Source: an uncultured Gammaproteobacteria bacterium
GTDB lineage: Bacteria; Pseudomonadota; Gammaproteobacteria; SZUA-140
Reading direction: 5' to 3'
NCBI GenBank assembly: GCA_945788675.1
Contig: CALZMY010000060.1
Coordinates: 1-27,602, forward strand
DNA: 27,602 nucleotides
Shown: positions 16,502 to 24,603 of the stretch, in pieces
Position numbering within the stretch: position 1 is the first letter of the stretch
How the letters are laid out: each line of letters begins with the position of its first letter
The notes under the pieces: generated by a model
Databases searched by the model: none
The model's input: only the letters and a program-made list of their open reading frames with translations
What the model was told of the DNA's origin: nothing
Program-made: the position numbers and the translations under genes

Positions 16502-16987
16502 ATGACTGTAGCAAAAATTCTAACGAGGTTAACAGGTGGAGTTTTACTCGCCTTTTCGCTGACGACACAGGCGGCCGATGTGAATTATTTTTTTTGTAAA
16601 AAGGGCCTCAAAAGCGCATCTGAAGAAGCTTATGTGGTCGATTATAAAAATAAGTATATTTATCAGGTGGAGTATCGGCCGTTGCTGGATGCCGTTACGG
16701 TAACGCGTTTCAGGTTGCTGGAGATCCTCGAACACAATATTCGAGGTGTGATTGATGAAGAGTATAGTGGCGATTACCTGGTGGGCGGTGGGGAGTTTGC
16801 CTCGCTGCCTAAGAGTCGCATACGTAAGATGATCTCCCTGGATATGACCAAAGGCGTGTTGATGAAGCTCTATACGGGTGCCGGTGACAAGTTTGGCGCC
16901 TGCAAAATCGCCACAGTTGATGTTTCTGATATTGAGTTACTCTTAAAAGAGAACGGTTTAATCATTAAAAATAACGTGATTAATTAG
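16502..16987 (+). CDS. Exported hypothetical protein
   Basis: I do not recognise this protein. It has 161 residues from the ATG at 16502; an in-frame ATG at 16490 is possible. A signal peptide is clear (K-I-L-T-R-L, hydrophobic core, cleavage near T-Q-A-A at 22-25), so the mature part is periplasmic. The mature chain begins with a Cys near residue 32 and has a second Cys near residue 134 (F-G-A-C-K), which could form a disulphide. Mixed strand and helix is expected, with no repeat and no known catalytic motif. It sits alone between the tRNA cluster and yhbY on the opposite strand. Confidence 0.75.
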   Translation: MTVAKILTRLTGGVLLAFSLTTQAADVNYFFCKKGLKSASEEAYVVDYKNKYIYQVEYRPLLDAVTVTRFRLLEILEHNIRGVIDEEYSGDYLVGGGEFASLPKSRIRKMISLDMTKGVLMKLYTGAGDKFGACKIATVDVSDIELLLKENGLIIKNNVIN

Positions 16988-17013
16988 CGGCTGTAATCAG
17001 AAGTTCCTTAGAC

Positions 17014-17385
17014 TTATCGCCTTGATCTGCTGTCAGCGGGGCGTGCTTTACCGGCTTGGCGTTTATTGAGTACCTTCTTTTTGGGTTTGGCTTTTTTTGT
17101 GGCGGACTTGGCTTTACGATAAATCACAATCACAGCGCCGATCTCCTGAATCAGGTGGCCGCCAGTTTCGCTGCATATCTGTTCCCTGACTTGAATTCGA
17201 GCGGCCTTGTCACCACAACTAAGTTTGATTTTGAGCAGTTCGTGGTGTTCTAGTGAAAGCTCAATTTCATTTAATACAGCCGCGGTTAATCCTGAGCCAC
17301 CTACTGTGACGACTGGCTTGAGTGTGTGTGCAAGCGTACGAAGTTTACGTTTCTGTTGTTGGTGGAGTATCTCTTCAGCGGCCAT
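17014..17385 (-). CDS. yhbY: Ribosome assembly RNA-binding protein YhbY
   Basis: This CRM-domain RNA-binding protein associates with pre-50S ribosomal subunits. The CRM core has R-K-L-R-T-L-A-H-T-L-K-P-V-V-T-V-G followed by G-L-T, then the basic I-K-L-S-C-G-D-K segment. The protein has 123 residues; E. coli YhbY has 97, and the excess is a lysine/arginine-rich C-terminal tail (K-K-A-K-P-K-K-K) that would add RNA contacts. The ATG at 17385-17383 (M-A-A-E-E) was chosen because AGGA lies about 8 bases upstream and the family starts here; the frame stays open further upstream to about 17517. It is divergent from rlmE, the standard arrangement in this class. Confidence 0.93.
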   Translation of the reverse strand: MAAEEILHQQQKRKLRTLAHTLKPVVTVGGSGLTAAVLNEIELSLEHHELLKIKLSCGDKAARIQVREQICSETGGHLIQEIGAVIVIYRKAKSATKKAKPKKKVLNKRQAGKARPADSRSRR

Positions 17386-17490
17386 GTCTGTTTCCTGATT
17401 CAATCGGCGAAAAATAGCCGCATAGTATACTGTGATATCTGTTGGGTAGTTAGAAATTAACAAATTGAGTGGGAGTTGGAATGCGGGACG

Positions 17491-18111
17491 ATGAAAAAAC
17501 ATCAAAGTAAACAGCAATGGCTAGATGAGCATGTCAATGATGAATATGTCAAAAGAGCGCAAAAAGAGGGCTTTCGATCAAGAGCGGCCTATAAATTGCT
17601 AGAAATAAATGAGCGTGACCAAATTTTGTCACCTGGAATGAAGGTCGTTGATCTTGGTGCAGCGCCGGGTGGTTGGTCGCAGATAGCCACAAAAATTGTA
17701 AGTAAAAAGGGGCGGGTGATCGGTTTGGATCTGTTGCCCATTGAACCAGTGAATGGCGTGCAATTTTTACAAGGTGACTTTAGAGAAGATGATGTTTACG
17801 AGGCGCTTATGGCACAGTTACATGGCGAAAAAGTGGATGTTGTGATATCAGATATGGCACCTAATATCAGTGGTATGGGGACGGTTGATCAGCCTCGAGC
17901 GATATATCTCGCAGAATTGGTCCAGGAATTTGCACACAAGGCATTGAAAAAAGGCGGGTGTGTGTTGGTAAAACTATTTCAGGGTGGTGGCTTTGATGAA
18001 TATGTTAGCGCAATGCGGCGTGATTTTGAAAAGGTACATATTCGAAAGCCTAAGGCTTCACGAGCACGTTCCCGTGAAGTCTATGTTCTCGCGAAAGGTT
18101 ATTTAAACTAA
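17491..18111 (+). CDS. rlmE: 23S rRNA 2'-O-ribose U2552 methyltransferase
   Basis: This SAM-dependent FtsJ-family enzyme methylates the 2'-O of U2552 in 23S rRNA, a late step of 50S assembly. It has 206 residues; E. coli RlmE has 209. The SAM motif is V-V-D-L-G-A-A-P-G-G-W-S-Q (about 52-64). The catalytic tetrad K-D-K-E is complete at K35, D121, K161 and E196, offset by three from the E. coli numbering. The ATG at 17491 was chosen because it gives the family N terminus; a TTG at 17476 is an in-frame alternative. It precedes ftsH, the usual rlmE-ftsH order. Confidence 0.97.
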   Translation: MKKHQSKQQWLDEHVNDEYVKRAQKEGFRSRAAYKLLEINERDQILSPGMKVVDLGAAPGGWSQIATKIVSKKGRVIGLDLLPIEPVNGVQFLQGDFREDDVYEALMAQLHGEKVDVVISDMAPNISGMGTVDQPRAIYLAELVQEFAHKALKKGGCVLVKLFQGGGFDEYVSAMRRDFEKVHIRKPKASRARSREVYVLAKGYLN

Positions 18112-18125
18112 TTGCGTGGATTGTA

Positions 18126-18155
18126 TTGTTAAAATGTGGCCATACCTATTATATT
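18126..18155 (+). promoter_or_regulatory. Candidate promoter upstream of ftsH
   Basis: TTGTTA (18126-18131) and TATATT (18150-18155) lie 18 bases apart in the rlmE-ftsH gap. A heat-shock sigma element is not obvious. Confidence 0.3.
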
Positions 18156-18210
18156 AAGCATCAGGTGTGACTAAATGGAAAGCCAATTTCTGTGAATAGA
18201 GGATATTATT

Positions 18211-20169
18211 TTGAACGACATGGCTAAGAATATCGTTTTGTGGGTGGTTATCGCGGTAGTGTTGATATCCGTGTTTAATAACTTTGGGCCGCCCCAGGCG
18301 CCTGCCCGGACGCTTTCATACTCTGAGTTTATTGAAGAGGTGAGAGCCGGTGTCATCCGTGAAGTAGAGATTAAAGGGCGTAATATCCGGGTCACTACAC
18401 AGGCGGGTGAAAAATTCATGACCTATAGTCCGGGTGATCCTGGTCTTGTTGGAGATCTGCTCGACAACCGTGTCACGATCCAGGCACGTCCACAGGAAGA
18501 GCAGGGCGTATTCATGCAGATCTTTATCTCATGGTTCCCGATGATATTGCTGATTGCTGTGTGGATTTTCTTCATGCGTCAGATGCAGGGCGGCGGTGGC
18601 GGTGGTGGCCGCGGTGCGATGTCATTTGGACGTAGCAAGGCACGCATGTTAGGTGAAGATCAGGTTAAGACGACCTTTGCTGATGTTGCCGGTGTCGAAG
18701 AGGCAAAAGAAGAGGTGGGTGAGCTGGTCGATTTTTTGCGTGATCCGAGTAAGTTCCAGAAACTTGGCGGTAAAATTCCTCGCGGTGTTTTGATGGTGGG
18801 GTCTCCCGGTACGGGTAAAACCCTGCTGGCGAGGGCGATTGCTGGCGAAGCAAAGGTTCCTTTCTTCACGATTTCAGGTTCTGATTTTGTTGAAATGTTT
18901 GTCGGTGTCGGTGCCTCGCGTGTACGTGACATGTTTGAGCAGGGGAAGAAGCATGCGCCTTGCATCATCTTCATCGATGAAATCGATGCCGTTGGGCGTC
19001 ATCGCGGTGCTGGGCTTGGCGGTGGTCATGATGAGCGTGAGCAGACACTTAATCAATTGCTGGTAGAGATGGATGGTTTCGAAGGCAGTGAAGGGGTGAT
19101 TGTCATTGCGGCGACGAACCGTCCCGATGTACTTGATCCTGCGTTGCTGCGTCCTGGTCGTTTTGATCGTCAGGTGGTTGTACCTCTGCCAGACGTGCGT
19201 GGTCGTGCGCAGATTCTACGCGTCCACATGCGCAAGGTACCTGCTGGTGATGATGTAGAACCTAATATCATTGCACGTGGTACGCCTGGTTTCTCAGGTG
19301 CCGATCTTGCGAACCTTGTGAACGAGGCGGCACTTTTCGCAGCACGCGCCAGTAAGCGTGTGGTGGACATGACCGACTTCGAAAAGGCCAAAGACAAGAT
19401 CATGATGGGCGCAGAACGTCGTTCGATGGTGATGAATGAGGATGAAAAGAAACTGACCGCATATCACGAGGCCGGTCATGCGATTGTTGGGCGAATTGTC
19501 CCTTCGCATGATCCCGTCCATAAGGTGAGCATTATTCCGCGTGGCCGTGCACTGGGTGTCACGATGTTCTTACCAGAAGAAGATCGTCTCAGTTATAGCA
19601 AAGAGCGGCTTGAGAGTAATATATCCAGTATGTTTGGTGGGCGTATTGCGGAAGAGCTGATCTTTGGTAAAGAAGCCGTTACAACAGGCGCCTCAAATGA
19701 TATTCAGCGAGCTACCGAGATCGCACGTAATATGGTGACCAAGTGGGGATTCTCAGAAAAGCTTGGGCCACTGATGTACAGCGAAGAAGAAGGCGAAGTC
19801 TTTCTCGGTCATTCGATGTCGCAGAATAAAGGCGGTATCTCTGATGAGACGACCCATATCATCGATAAGGAAGTGAGGGCTTTTGCTGATCGTAACTACG
19901 ATCGCGCGAAAAAAATCCTGGAGGAGCATGAAAAAGAGCTTCATATGATGGCCGATGCGTTACTTAAATATGAAACCATCGATAGCAGTCAGATTGATGA
20001 CATCATGGAGGGTCGTGAGCCCGGGCCACCTAAAGGATGGGGGCAAGACTCTGATCCAGGTGCTGGTAGTGGCCCCGATGTAGAGGCATCAGGCGATACT
20101 GAAGATACCACGAAAGAGAAAAAAGGTGATTCAGATAGCAAATTGGGTGGTGCCGCAGAGCAGCACTGA
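18211..20169 (+). CDS. ftsH: ATP-dependent zinc metalloprotease FtsH
   Basis: This membrane-anchored AAA+ protease degrades misfolded membrane proteins and regulatory proteins. It has 652 residues. Two transmembrane segments lie near 7-25 and 105-123, flanking a small periplasmic domain. The AAA module has Walker A G-S-P-G-T-G-K-T (197-204), Walker B I-I-F-I-D-E-I-D and the second region of homology R-P-G-R-F-D-R. The zinc site is H-E-A-G-H (419-423). I chose the TTG at 18211, giving M-N-D-M-A-K-N, because GAGGA lies 8 bases upstream; the ATG at 18220 would place it 17 bases away. The tail after about residue 605 is Gly/Ser/Asp-rich and disordered. A large hairpin follows the stop. Confidence 0.98.
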   Translation: MNDMAKNIVLWVVIAVVLISVFNNFGPPQAPARTLSYSEFIEEVRAGVIREVEIKGRNIRVTTQAGEKFMTYSPGDPGLVGDLLDNRVTIQARPQEEQGVFMQIFISWFPMILLIAVWIFFMRQMQGGGGGGGRGAMSFGRSKARMLGEDQVKTTFADVAGVEEAKEEVGELVDFLRDPSKFQKLGGKIPRGVLMVGSPGTGKTLLARAIAGEAKVPFFTISGSDFVEMFVGVGASRVRDMFEQGKKHAPCIIFIDEIDAVGRHRGAGLGGGHDEREQTLNQLLVEMDGFEGSEGVIVIAATNRPDVLDPALLRPGRFDRQVVVPLPDVRGRAQILRVHMRKVPAGDDVEPNIIARGTPGFSGADLANLVNEAALFAARASKRVVDMTDFEKAKDKIMMGAERRSMVMNEDEKKLTAYHEAGHAIVGRIVPSHDPVHKVSIIPRGRALGVTMFLPEEDRLSYSKERLESNISSMFGGRIAEELIFGKEAVTTGASNDIQRATEIARNMVTKWGFSEKLGPLMYSEEEGEVFLGHSMSQNKGGISDETTHIIDKEVRAFADRNYDRAKKILEEHEKELHMMADALLKYETIDSSQIDDIMEGREPGPPKGWGQDSDPGAGSGPDVEASGDTEDTTKEKKGDSDSKLGGAAEQH

Positions 20170-20189
20170 TTCGCTGGATCATGTCTGAG

Positions 20190-20234
20190 CGCATCACATT
20201 CCCGTTAAAATAGTTTTCACGGGGGTGTGATGTG
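20190..20234 (+). promoter_or_regulatory. Large stem-loop between ftsH and folP
   Basis: The positions 20190-20210 pair with 20214-20234 around a 3-base loop, 21 positions with one mismatch (20206 with 20218) and three G-U pairs. Nested arms are CATCACA with TGTGATG, CCCGT with ACGGG, and AAAA with TTTT. It lies 20 bases after ftsH and 13 before folP. There is no good T run, so it is not a standard terminator; an mRNA stability or processing element, or a folP leader, is possible. Confidence 0.8.
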
Positions 20235-20247
20235 ATCGTTTATATCG

Positions 20248-21066
20248 ATGTTGATACTTAAAAATCTTGCATGCCCTGCAGTCATGGGCATCCTCAATGT
20301 CACCCCCGATTCATTTTCTGACGGGGGTGATTTTTTTTCGCCTGAAAAGGCGTTGTTACATGCTCGCCACATGGTTAAAGAGGGGGCGGCAATCATTGAT
20401 GTCGGCGGTGAATCAACGCGTCCCGGCGCTGCGACTATCTCTGTTGATGAAGAGCTATCACGTGTTATACCGGTTATCGAGATGATACGTGCGGAAATAG
20501 ATACGCCGATCTCAATCGATACGAGTAAACCAGTGGTCATGCATGCAGCGGTTCAGGCGGGTGCGTCGATGATTAATGATGTCAGGGCGCTACAGGAAGA
20601 AGGCGCGCTGGAGATGGCTGCAGATTTACAGGTGCCGGTCTGTTTGATGCATATGCAAGGTGCGCCGCAGAGCATGCAGCTTGCACCTGTATATGATGAT
20701 GTCGTGCTACAGGTTAAGTCATTTTTGCAGCAGCGGATCGAATGTTGTATTGCTGCGGGGGTGTCTCGCGAGTCGCTGGTAATAGATCCCGGCTTTGGTT
20801 TTGGTAAGGGCCTGGTTCACAACCAGCTGCTGCTTCAGCACCTCAATGAGCTACTTAAGTTTGAGTTGCCGCTATTAGTCGGCGTTTCCCGTAAATCTAT
20901 GATTTCGCATATGCTGGACCTTCCTGTTGATGAGCGACTTTATGGTAGCATCTCCCTGGCATCTATAGCGGTATGGCAGGGTGCATCGATCATCAGATCG
21001 CATGATGTGGCGGCAACATTGCAGGCGATTCGCGTAAGTTATATGTGTAGAACAGCAGAGAATTAG
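20248..21066 (+). CDS. folP: Dihydropteroate synthase
   Basis: This cytoplasmic enzyme joins 4-aminobenzoate to hydroxymethyl-dihydropterin pyrophosphate, giving dihydropteroate in folate synthesis; it is the sulfonamide target. It has 272 residues, a normal family length. Motifs are M-G-I-L-N-V-T-P-D-S-F-S-D-G-G (about 14-28), the D-V-G-G-E-S-T-R-P-G-A loop (about 51-61), S-I-D-T-S-K-P, M-H-M-Q-G, D-P-G-F-G-F-G-K and G-V-S-R-K-S with the TIM-barrel strand order. The start ATG has only a weak ribosome binding site, with the large hairpin just upstream. It is followed by glmM after 3 bases, the conserved ftsH-folP-glmM order. Confidence 0.97.
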   Translation: MLILKNLACPAVMGILNVTPDSFSDGGDFFSPEKALLHARHMVKEGAAIIDVGGESTRPGAATISVDEELSRVIPVIEMIRAEIDTPISIDTSKPVVMHAAVQAGASMINDVRALQEEGALEMAADLQVPVCLMHMQGAPQSMQLAPVYDDVVLQVKSFLQQRIECCIAAGVSRESLVIDPGFGFGKGLVHNQLLLQHLNELLKFELPLLVGVSRKSMISHMLDLPVDERLYGSISLASIAVWQGASIIRSHDVAATLQAIRVSYMCRTAEN

Positions 21067-21069
21067 AGT

Positions 21070-22425
21070 ATGTCTGAAAAAAGAAATAAACGTTATTTTG
21101 GCACTGATGGTATTCGTGGCAAAGTCGGTGAGGCGCCGATTACGCCTGAATTTATACTCAAGTTGGGCTGGGCCATTGGCCGCGTGATGAAGCGTGATGG
21201 TAAAGACGGGATTCTGATCGGGAAAGATACTCGTATTTCAGGTTATATGTTTGAGTCGGCATTGCAGGCGGGACTATCAGCTGCAGGCGTTGATATTCGT
21301 CTTTTAGGTCCGATGCCAACACCAGGTGTTGCTTACCTGACTCGAACGTTACATGCGCAGGCAGGTATTGTGATCAGTGCTTCGCATAACCCTTTTTATG
21401 ATAATGGAATCAAGTTTTTTTCATCGGAAGGGACGAAGCTCCCTGATGAAATTGAGTTTGCGATAGAGGATGAGCTGGATAAGCCTATGGTGACGGTTGA
21501 CTCTATACATCTAGGAAAAGCCAAACGTATCGTCGATGCTGCGGGCCGCTATATCGAGTTTTGTAAGAGCACTATTCCCGCTAAAATTGAGCTTAGTGGT
21601 GTAAAGATCGTAGTCGACTGCGCACATGGTGCGACCTATCATATTGCGCCTAATGTTTTCAGAGAGTTGGGGGCGACTGTAATCACGATAGGTAGTGAGC
21701 CAAACGGCCTTAATATTAATCTGGATTGTGGGTCGACTAAGCCAAAGGCGCTGCAGGCTGCCGTTGTTGAGCATCAGGCTGATATCGGCATTGCCCTCGA
21801 TGGTGATGGTGATCGTCTCATAATGGTTGATCATCAGGGTGAAGAGGTCGATGGGGATGAGATCCTGTTCATAATAGCGGAATCGAGACGAAAAACGGAT
21901 TCATTGGTTGGCTCCGTGGTGGGTACCCTGATGAGTAATCTTGGGCTGGAGCATGCGCTGCAGGAGAAAGGGGTGGGATTTCAGCGCGCACGAGTGGGGG
22001 ACCGTTATGTGATGGAGATATTAAAGCATGAAGGGTGGCTGGTCGGCGGTGAATCTTCTGGTCACATCCTTTGTCTTGATCGAACCACGACAGGTGATGG
22101 TATTGTTTCTGCGTTGCAGGTGATTTCGGCGATGTTTGAAAGTGATAGTAGTCTTCATGAGTTAAAGTCTGGAATGAAGAAATATCCGCAGCACCTGGTG
22201 AATGTCCCTGCTGATAAATCTTTCGATCTAGCCGGTAGTGATGTGATTAATCAGGCGATTCGCGACGTTGAAGCTGAATTGGGCAAAGGTGGTCGTGTGT
22301 TATTGCGCCCATCTGGAACAGAGCCAGTGGTCAGGGTGATGGTGGAAGGGGTTGAGGTTGAACAAGTGACCAGGCTTGCGAATCAGTTGGCAGAAGTCAT
22401 CATTGACGCTCAAAAAAATAAGTAG
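21070..22425 (+). CDS. glmM: Phosphoglucosamine mutase
   Basis: This enzyme interconverts glucosamine-6-phosphate and glucosamine-1-phosphate for UDP-GlcNAc, feeding peptidoglycan and lipopolysaccharide. It has 451 residues; E. coli GlmM has 445. The N terminus reads K-R-Y-F-G-T-D-G-I-R-G. The active-site loop is I-S-A-S-H-N-P with phosphoserine at S105. The metal loop is D-G-D-G-D-R (244-249), the sugar loop G-G-E-S-S-G-H and the phosphate loop R-P-S-G-T-E-P. It starts 3 bases after the folP stop, consistent with co-transcription. Confidence 0.98.
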   Translation: MSEKRNKRYFGTDGIRGKVGEAPITPEFILKLGWAIGRVMKRDGKDGILIGKDTRISGYMFESALQAGLSAAGVDIRLLGPMPTPGVAYLTRTLHAQAGIVISASHNPFYDNGIKFFSSEGTKLPDEIEFAIEDELDKPMVTVDSIHLGKAKRIVDAAGRYIEFCKSTIPAKIELSGVKIVVDCAHGATYHIAPNVFRELGATVITIGSEPNGLNINLDCGSTKPKALQAAVVEHQADIGIALDGDGDRLIMVDHQGEEVDGDEILFIIAESRRKTDSLVGSVVGTLMSNLGLEHALQEKGVGFQRARVGDRYVMEILKHEGWLVGGESSGHILCLDRTTTGDGIVSALQVISAMFESDSSLHELKSGMKKYPQHLVNVPADKSFDLAGSDVINQAIRDVEAELGKGGRVLLRPSGTEPVVRVMVEGVEVEQVTRLANQLAEVIIDAQKNK

Positions 22426-22616
22426 ATACAAAAAGATGCAAGTTATTTCGAAAGCAGTTTGTTGGCATGGGGAGCTTTTTGAAGTTGTTGAATGGCGTCA
22501 GTGATACCACCCCTTTTTTGTTGTTTTTCCAAAGTTTACATTGATTTATCGAGCGCGTAACGGTAATCTTTTGCGCTTCGTTTTGACGTGGCAGATTTAT
22601 GAAAGGGAACAAAAAT

Positions 22617-23375
22617 ATGCGTCGACCACTCGTCGCAGGAAACTGGAAAATGAATGGCACCCGACAAAGTGTTGTGGCGCTGATTGACGGCATCAAAGCT
22701 GGACTTGGTGATGATATAAATACCGATGTACTGGTTTGTCCACCTGCATTATTTATTGAGTCTGTGAGTGCGCGACTTGAGGGCAGTAATGTAAAGCTGG
22801 GTGCGCAAAATGTCTGTCAGGAACCGGTATCCGGTGCTTATACGGGTGAGCTTTCTGCCGCTATGCTGATGGAATTTGGTTGTAATTATGCCATTATTGC
22901 CCATTCTGAACGACGTCATATTTATGGTGAGAGTGATGAGTTGGCGGCTCAAAGGTTATCAGCGGCGGTTGCTGGCGGTGTAACACCTATACTGTGTATT
23001 GGTGAGTTGCTGGAAGAACGTGAAAATGGAACCACCGAGCAGGTGATCACACAGCAGCTGGATGCTGTGCTAAATCTGGATAATGGTGTTGATTTGTTGA
23101 ACAGGACGGTGCTGGCATATGAGCCAGTGTGGGCGATAGGGACGGGTAAAACGGCTTCTCCTGAACAAGCACAAGAGGTGCATGCCTTTATTCGTGCTCA
23201 TCTTGCAAAGCATGATGAAGCGCTGGCGGAGGGCATTAAGATTCTCTACGGAGGCAGTGTTAATGCCGCAAATGCAGCAGATTTATTTGGCATGCCCGAT
23301 ATCGATGGTGGATTAATTGGCGGGGCATCACTTAAGGCCAATGACTTTTTGGCTATCTGTCAGGCAGCCGGTTAA
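22617..23375 (+). CDS. tpiA: Triosephosphate isomerase
   Basis: This glycolytic enzyme interconverts dihydroxyacetone phosphate and glyceraldehyde-3-phosphate. It has 252 residues; E. coli TpiA has 255. Catalytic residues are N9 and K11 in G-N-W-K-M-N, the His in A-H-S-E-R-R, and the Glu in Y-E-P-V-W-A-I-G-T-G-K, whose last part is the flexible loop 6. The phosphate-binding G-G-S-V-N is present. The ATG at 22617 (M-R-R-P-L-V) was chosen because GGGA lies 8 bases upstream and homologues begin here; an in-frame ATG at 22599 would add six residues. A gap of about 190 bases from glmM suggests its own promoter. A strong terminator follows. Confidence 0.97.
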   Translation: MRRPLVAGNWKMNGTRQSVVALIDGIKAGLGDDINTDVLVCPPALFIESVSARLEGSNVKLGAQNVCQEPVSGAYTGELSAAMLMEFGCNYAIIAHSERRHIYGESDELAAQRLSAAVAGGVTPILCIGELLEERENGTTEQVITQQLDAVLNLDNGVDLLNRTVLAYEPVWAIGTGKTASPEQAQEVHAFIRAHLAKHDEALAEGIKILYGGSVNAANAADLFGMPDIDGGLIGGASLKANDFLAICQAAG

Positions 23376-23378
23376 TAT
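23349..23378 (+). promoter_or_regulatory. Candidate secG promoter inside the tpiA 3' end
   Basis: TTGGCT (23349-23354) and TAATAT (23373-23378) are 18 bases apart, each matching four of six consensus positions. Transcription would begin just before the hairpin at 23391. Confidence 0.25.
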
Positions 23379-23390
23379 AGTTTTTATTTA

Positions 23391-23424
23391 AAGATCAAAC
23401 TCGACGAGTTTGATCTTATTTTTT
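23391..23424 (+). terminator. Strong rho-independent terminator between tpiA and secG
   Basis: AAGATCAAACTCG (23391-23403) and CGAGTTTGATCTT (23405-23417) are a perfect 13-base inverted repeat around one base, so about 11 pairs can form. A T6 run (23419-23424) follows. It ends 15 bases before the secG start. Confidence 0.93.
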
Positions 23425-23439
23425 GTTAAGGCAGAAGCA

Positions 23440-23835
23440 ATGCAAACAGCTTTACTAGCAGCACATGTCATCATCACGATCGCTTTGATCGGCTTGATTT
23501 TGATTCAGCGTGGAAAAGGGGCCGATGTGGGTGCCGCATTTGGCAGTGGTGCGTCGCAAACGGTATTTGGTAGTCAAGGTTCTGCCTCGTTTTTAACCCG
23601 AACCACTGCAACTTTAGCGACACTCTTTTTCCTGACTAGCTTGACGCTGGCTTATTTTTCAACCCAGGGCACAGAGCGTGCAAGTGTGACTGAGATGGTG
23701 GTACCGTCTTCGAATGTCGAGACATTAGTGCCTGAGATTAATAATTCCCCAACGGATGTTCCGTTGATACCGTCACAGGAGCCAGAAGCGGTGCTTGATG
23801 ATGTTCCCGTGGTGGATACACCGCCGGCCGAGTAG
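23440..23835 (+). CDS. secG: Preprotein translocase subunit SecG
   Basis: This small inner-membrane subunit of the SecYEG channel has 131 residues. Two transmembrane segments (about 4-23 and 53-73) flank the conserved cytoplasmic loop L-I-Q-R-G-K-G-A-D-V-G-A-A-F-G-S-G-A-S-Q-T-V-F-G. The C-terminal 55 residues are an acidic, Pro/Val-rich tail of low complexity, as in many homologues. The ATG at 23440 fits the family N terminus (M-Q-T-A-L-L) and has AAGG upstream; the frame stays open to 23410 within the terminator. It lies between tpiA and tRNA-Leu(GAG), the usual order ahead of nuo. Confidence 0.95.
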   Translation: MQTALLAAHVIITIALIGLILIQRGKGADVGAAFGSGASQTVFGSQGSASFLTRTTATLATLFFLTSLTLAYFSTQGTERASVTEMVVPSSNVETLVPEINNSPTDVPLIPSQEPEAVLDDVPVVDTPPAE

Positions 23836-23879
23836 TGGTGCTGACGGGTAAACTGTTTTCGGGGGATGAGTAAAATATA

Positions 23880-23964
23880 GCCGATGTGGTGGAATTGGTA
23901 GACACGCCGTCTTGAGGGGGCGGTGGCGCAAGCTGTGCCGGTTCGACTCCGGCCATCGGCACCA
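23880..23964 (+). tRNA. tRNA-Leu (anticodon GAG)
   Basis: The acceptor GCCGATG pairs with CATCGGC, the anticodon loop is TTGAGGG, there is a long variable arm, and the CCA is encoded. It sits 44 bases after secG and is likely part of the same transcript. Confidence 0.97.
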
Positions 23965-24073
23965 AATAGTATATAGGTCAACATTGTAATAAATATAAGA
24001 TATAAATAAATTCCTTATAAAAATCATGATTATAAAATCTGAAGGAATGATAAGTGGCTTACTGGATGACTGC

Positions 24074-24103
24074 TTGACACAGCATTATTCACTAGCCTAG
24101 ACT
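24074..24103 (+). promoter_or_regulatory. Sigma-70 promoter of the nuo operon
   Basis: A perfect TTGACA (24074-24079) precedes TAGACT (24098-24103) by 18 bases. It leaves an untranslated leader of about 135 bases before nuoA. Confidence 0.7.
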
Positions 24104-24246
24104 CGATTTTCTGGGTTCGCGCTATGGGGGTGCGATGAGAGGCACAGATAGCCAGCCAGAATGAAATGCTTAGAATAAAATAATAATAACGATTAACTGA
24201 CTTCGAGAGAGAGTTCGGTTTCATACGACGCGGGTGACGACCACAC

Positions 24247-24603
24247 ATGTTAGAGAATTATCTTCCAATACTTGTGTTCCTTATCATGGGAGCAATATTT
24301 GGTCTAGCACCGATGCTGGCTGGCTTTGTGCTGGCCCCTCATCGCCCGGATAGCGAAAAAAATTCACCCTATGAGTGTGGTTTCGAGGCCTTCGAAGATT
24401 CGCGTATGAAATTCGACGTGCGTTATTATCTGGTTGCAATTCTTTTTATAATCTTTGATCTGGAAATTGCATTCCTTTTCCCATGGGCAGTGGTCCTTGA
24501 TGAAGTGGGCATGTACGGTTTTATGGCAATGGTTATCTTTCTGGCGGTACTTGTCGTCGGCTTCATCTTCGAGTGGAAAAAAGGGGCGTTGGAGTGGGAA
24601 TAG
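24247..24603 (+). CDS. nuoA: NADH-quinone oxidoreductase subunit A
   Basis: This membrane-arm subunit of respiratory complex I has 118 residues. Three transmembrane helices are visible: residues about 5-28, 62-80 and 88-109. The conserved loop S-P-Y-E-C-G-F-E (about 39-46) with its Cys lies at the quinone-site interface, and F-D-L-E-I-A-F-L-F-P-W-A is the family signature. The ribosome binding site is weak. It overlaps the nuoB start by 10 bases and opens the operon after a long leader. Confidence 0.97.
   Translation: MLENYLPILVFLIMGAIFGLAPMLAGFVLAPHRPDSEKNSPYECGFEAFEDSRMKFDVRYYLVAILFIIFDLEIAFLFPWAVVLDEVGMYGFMAMVIFLAVLVVGFIFEWKKGALEWE

Noticed and set aside
24030..24248. A 72-codon minus-strand frame in the nuo leader
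   Set aside because: It covers the nuo promoter and has no domain or ribosome binding site support.
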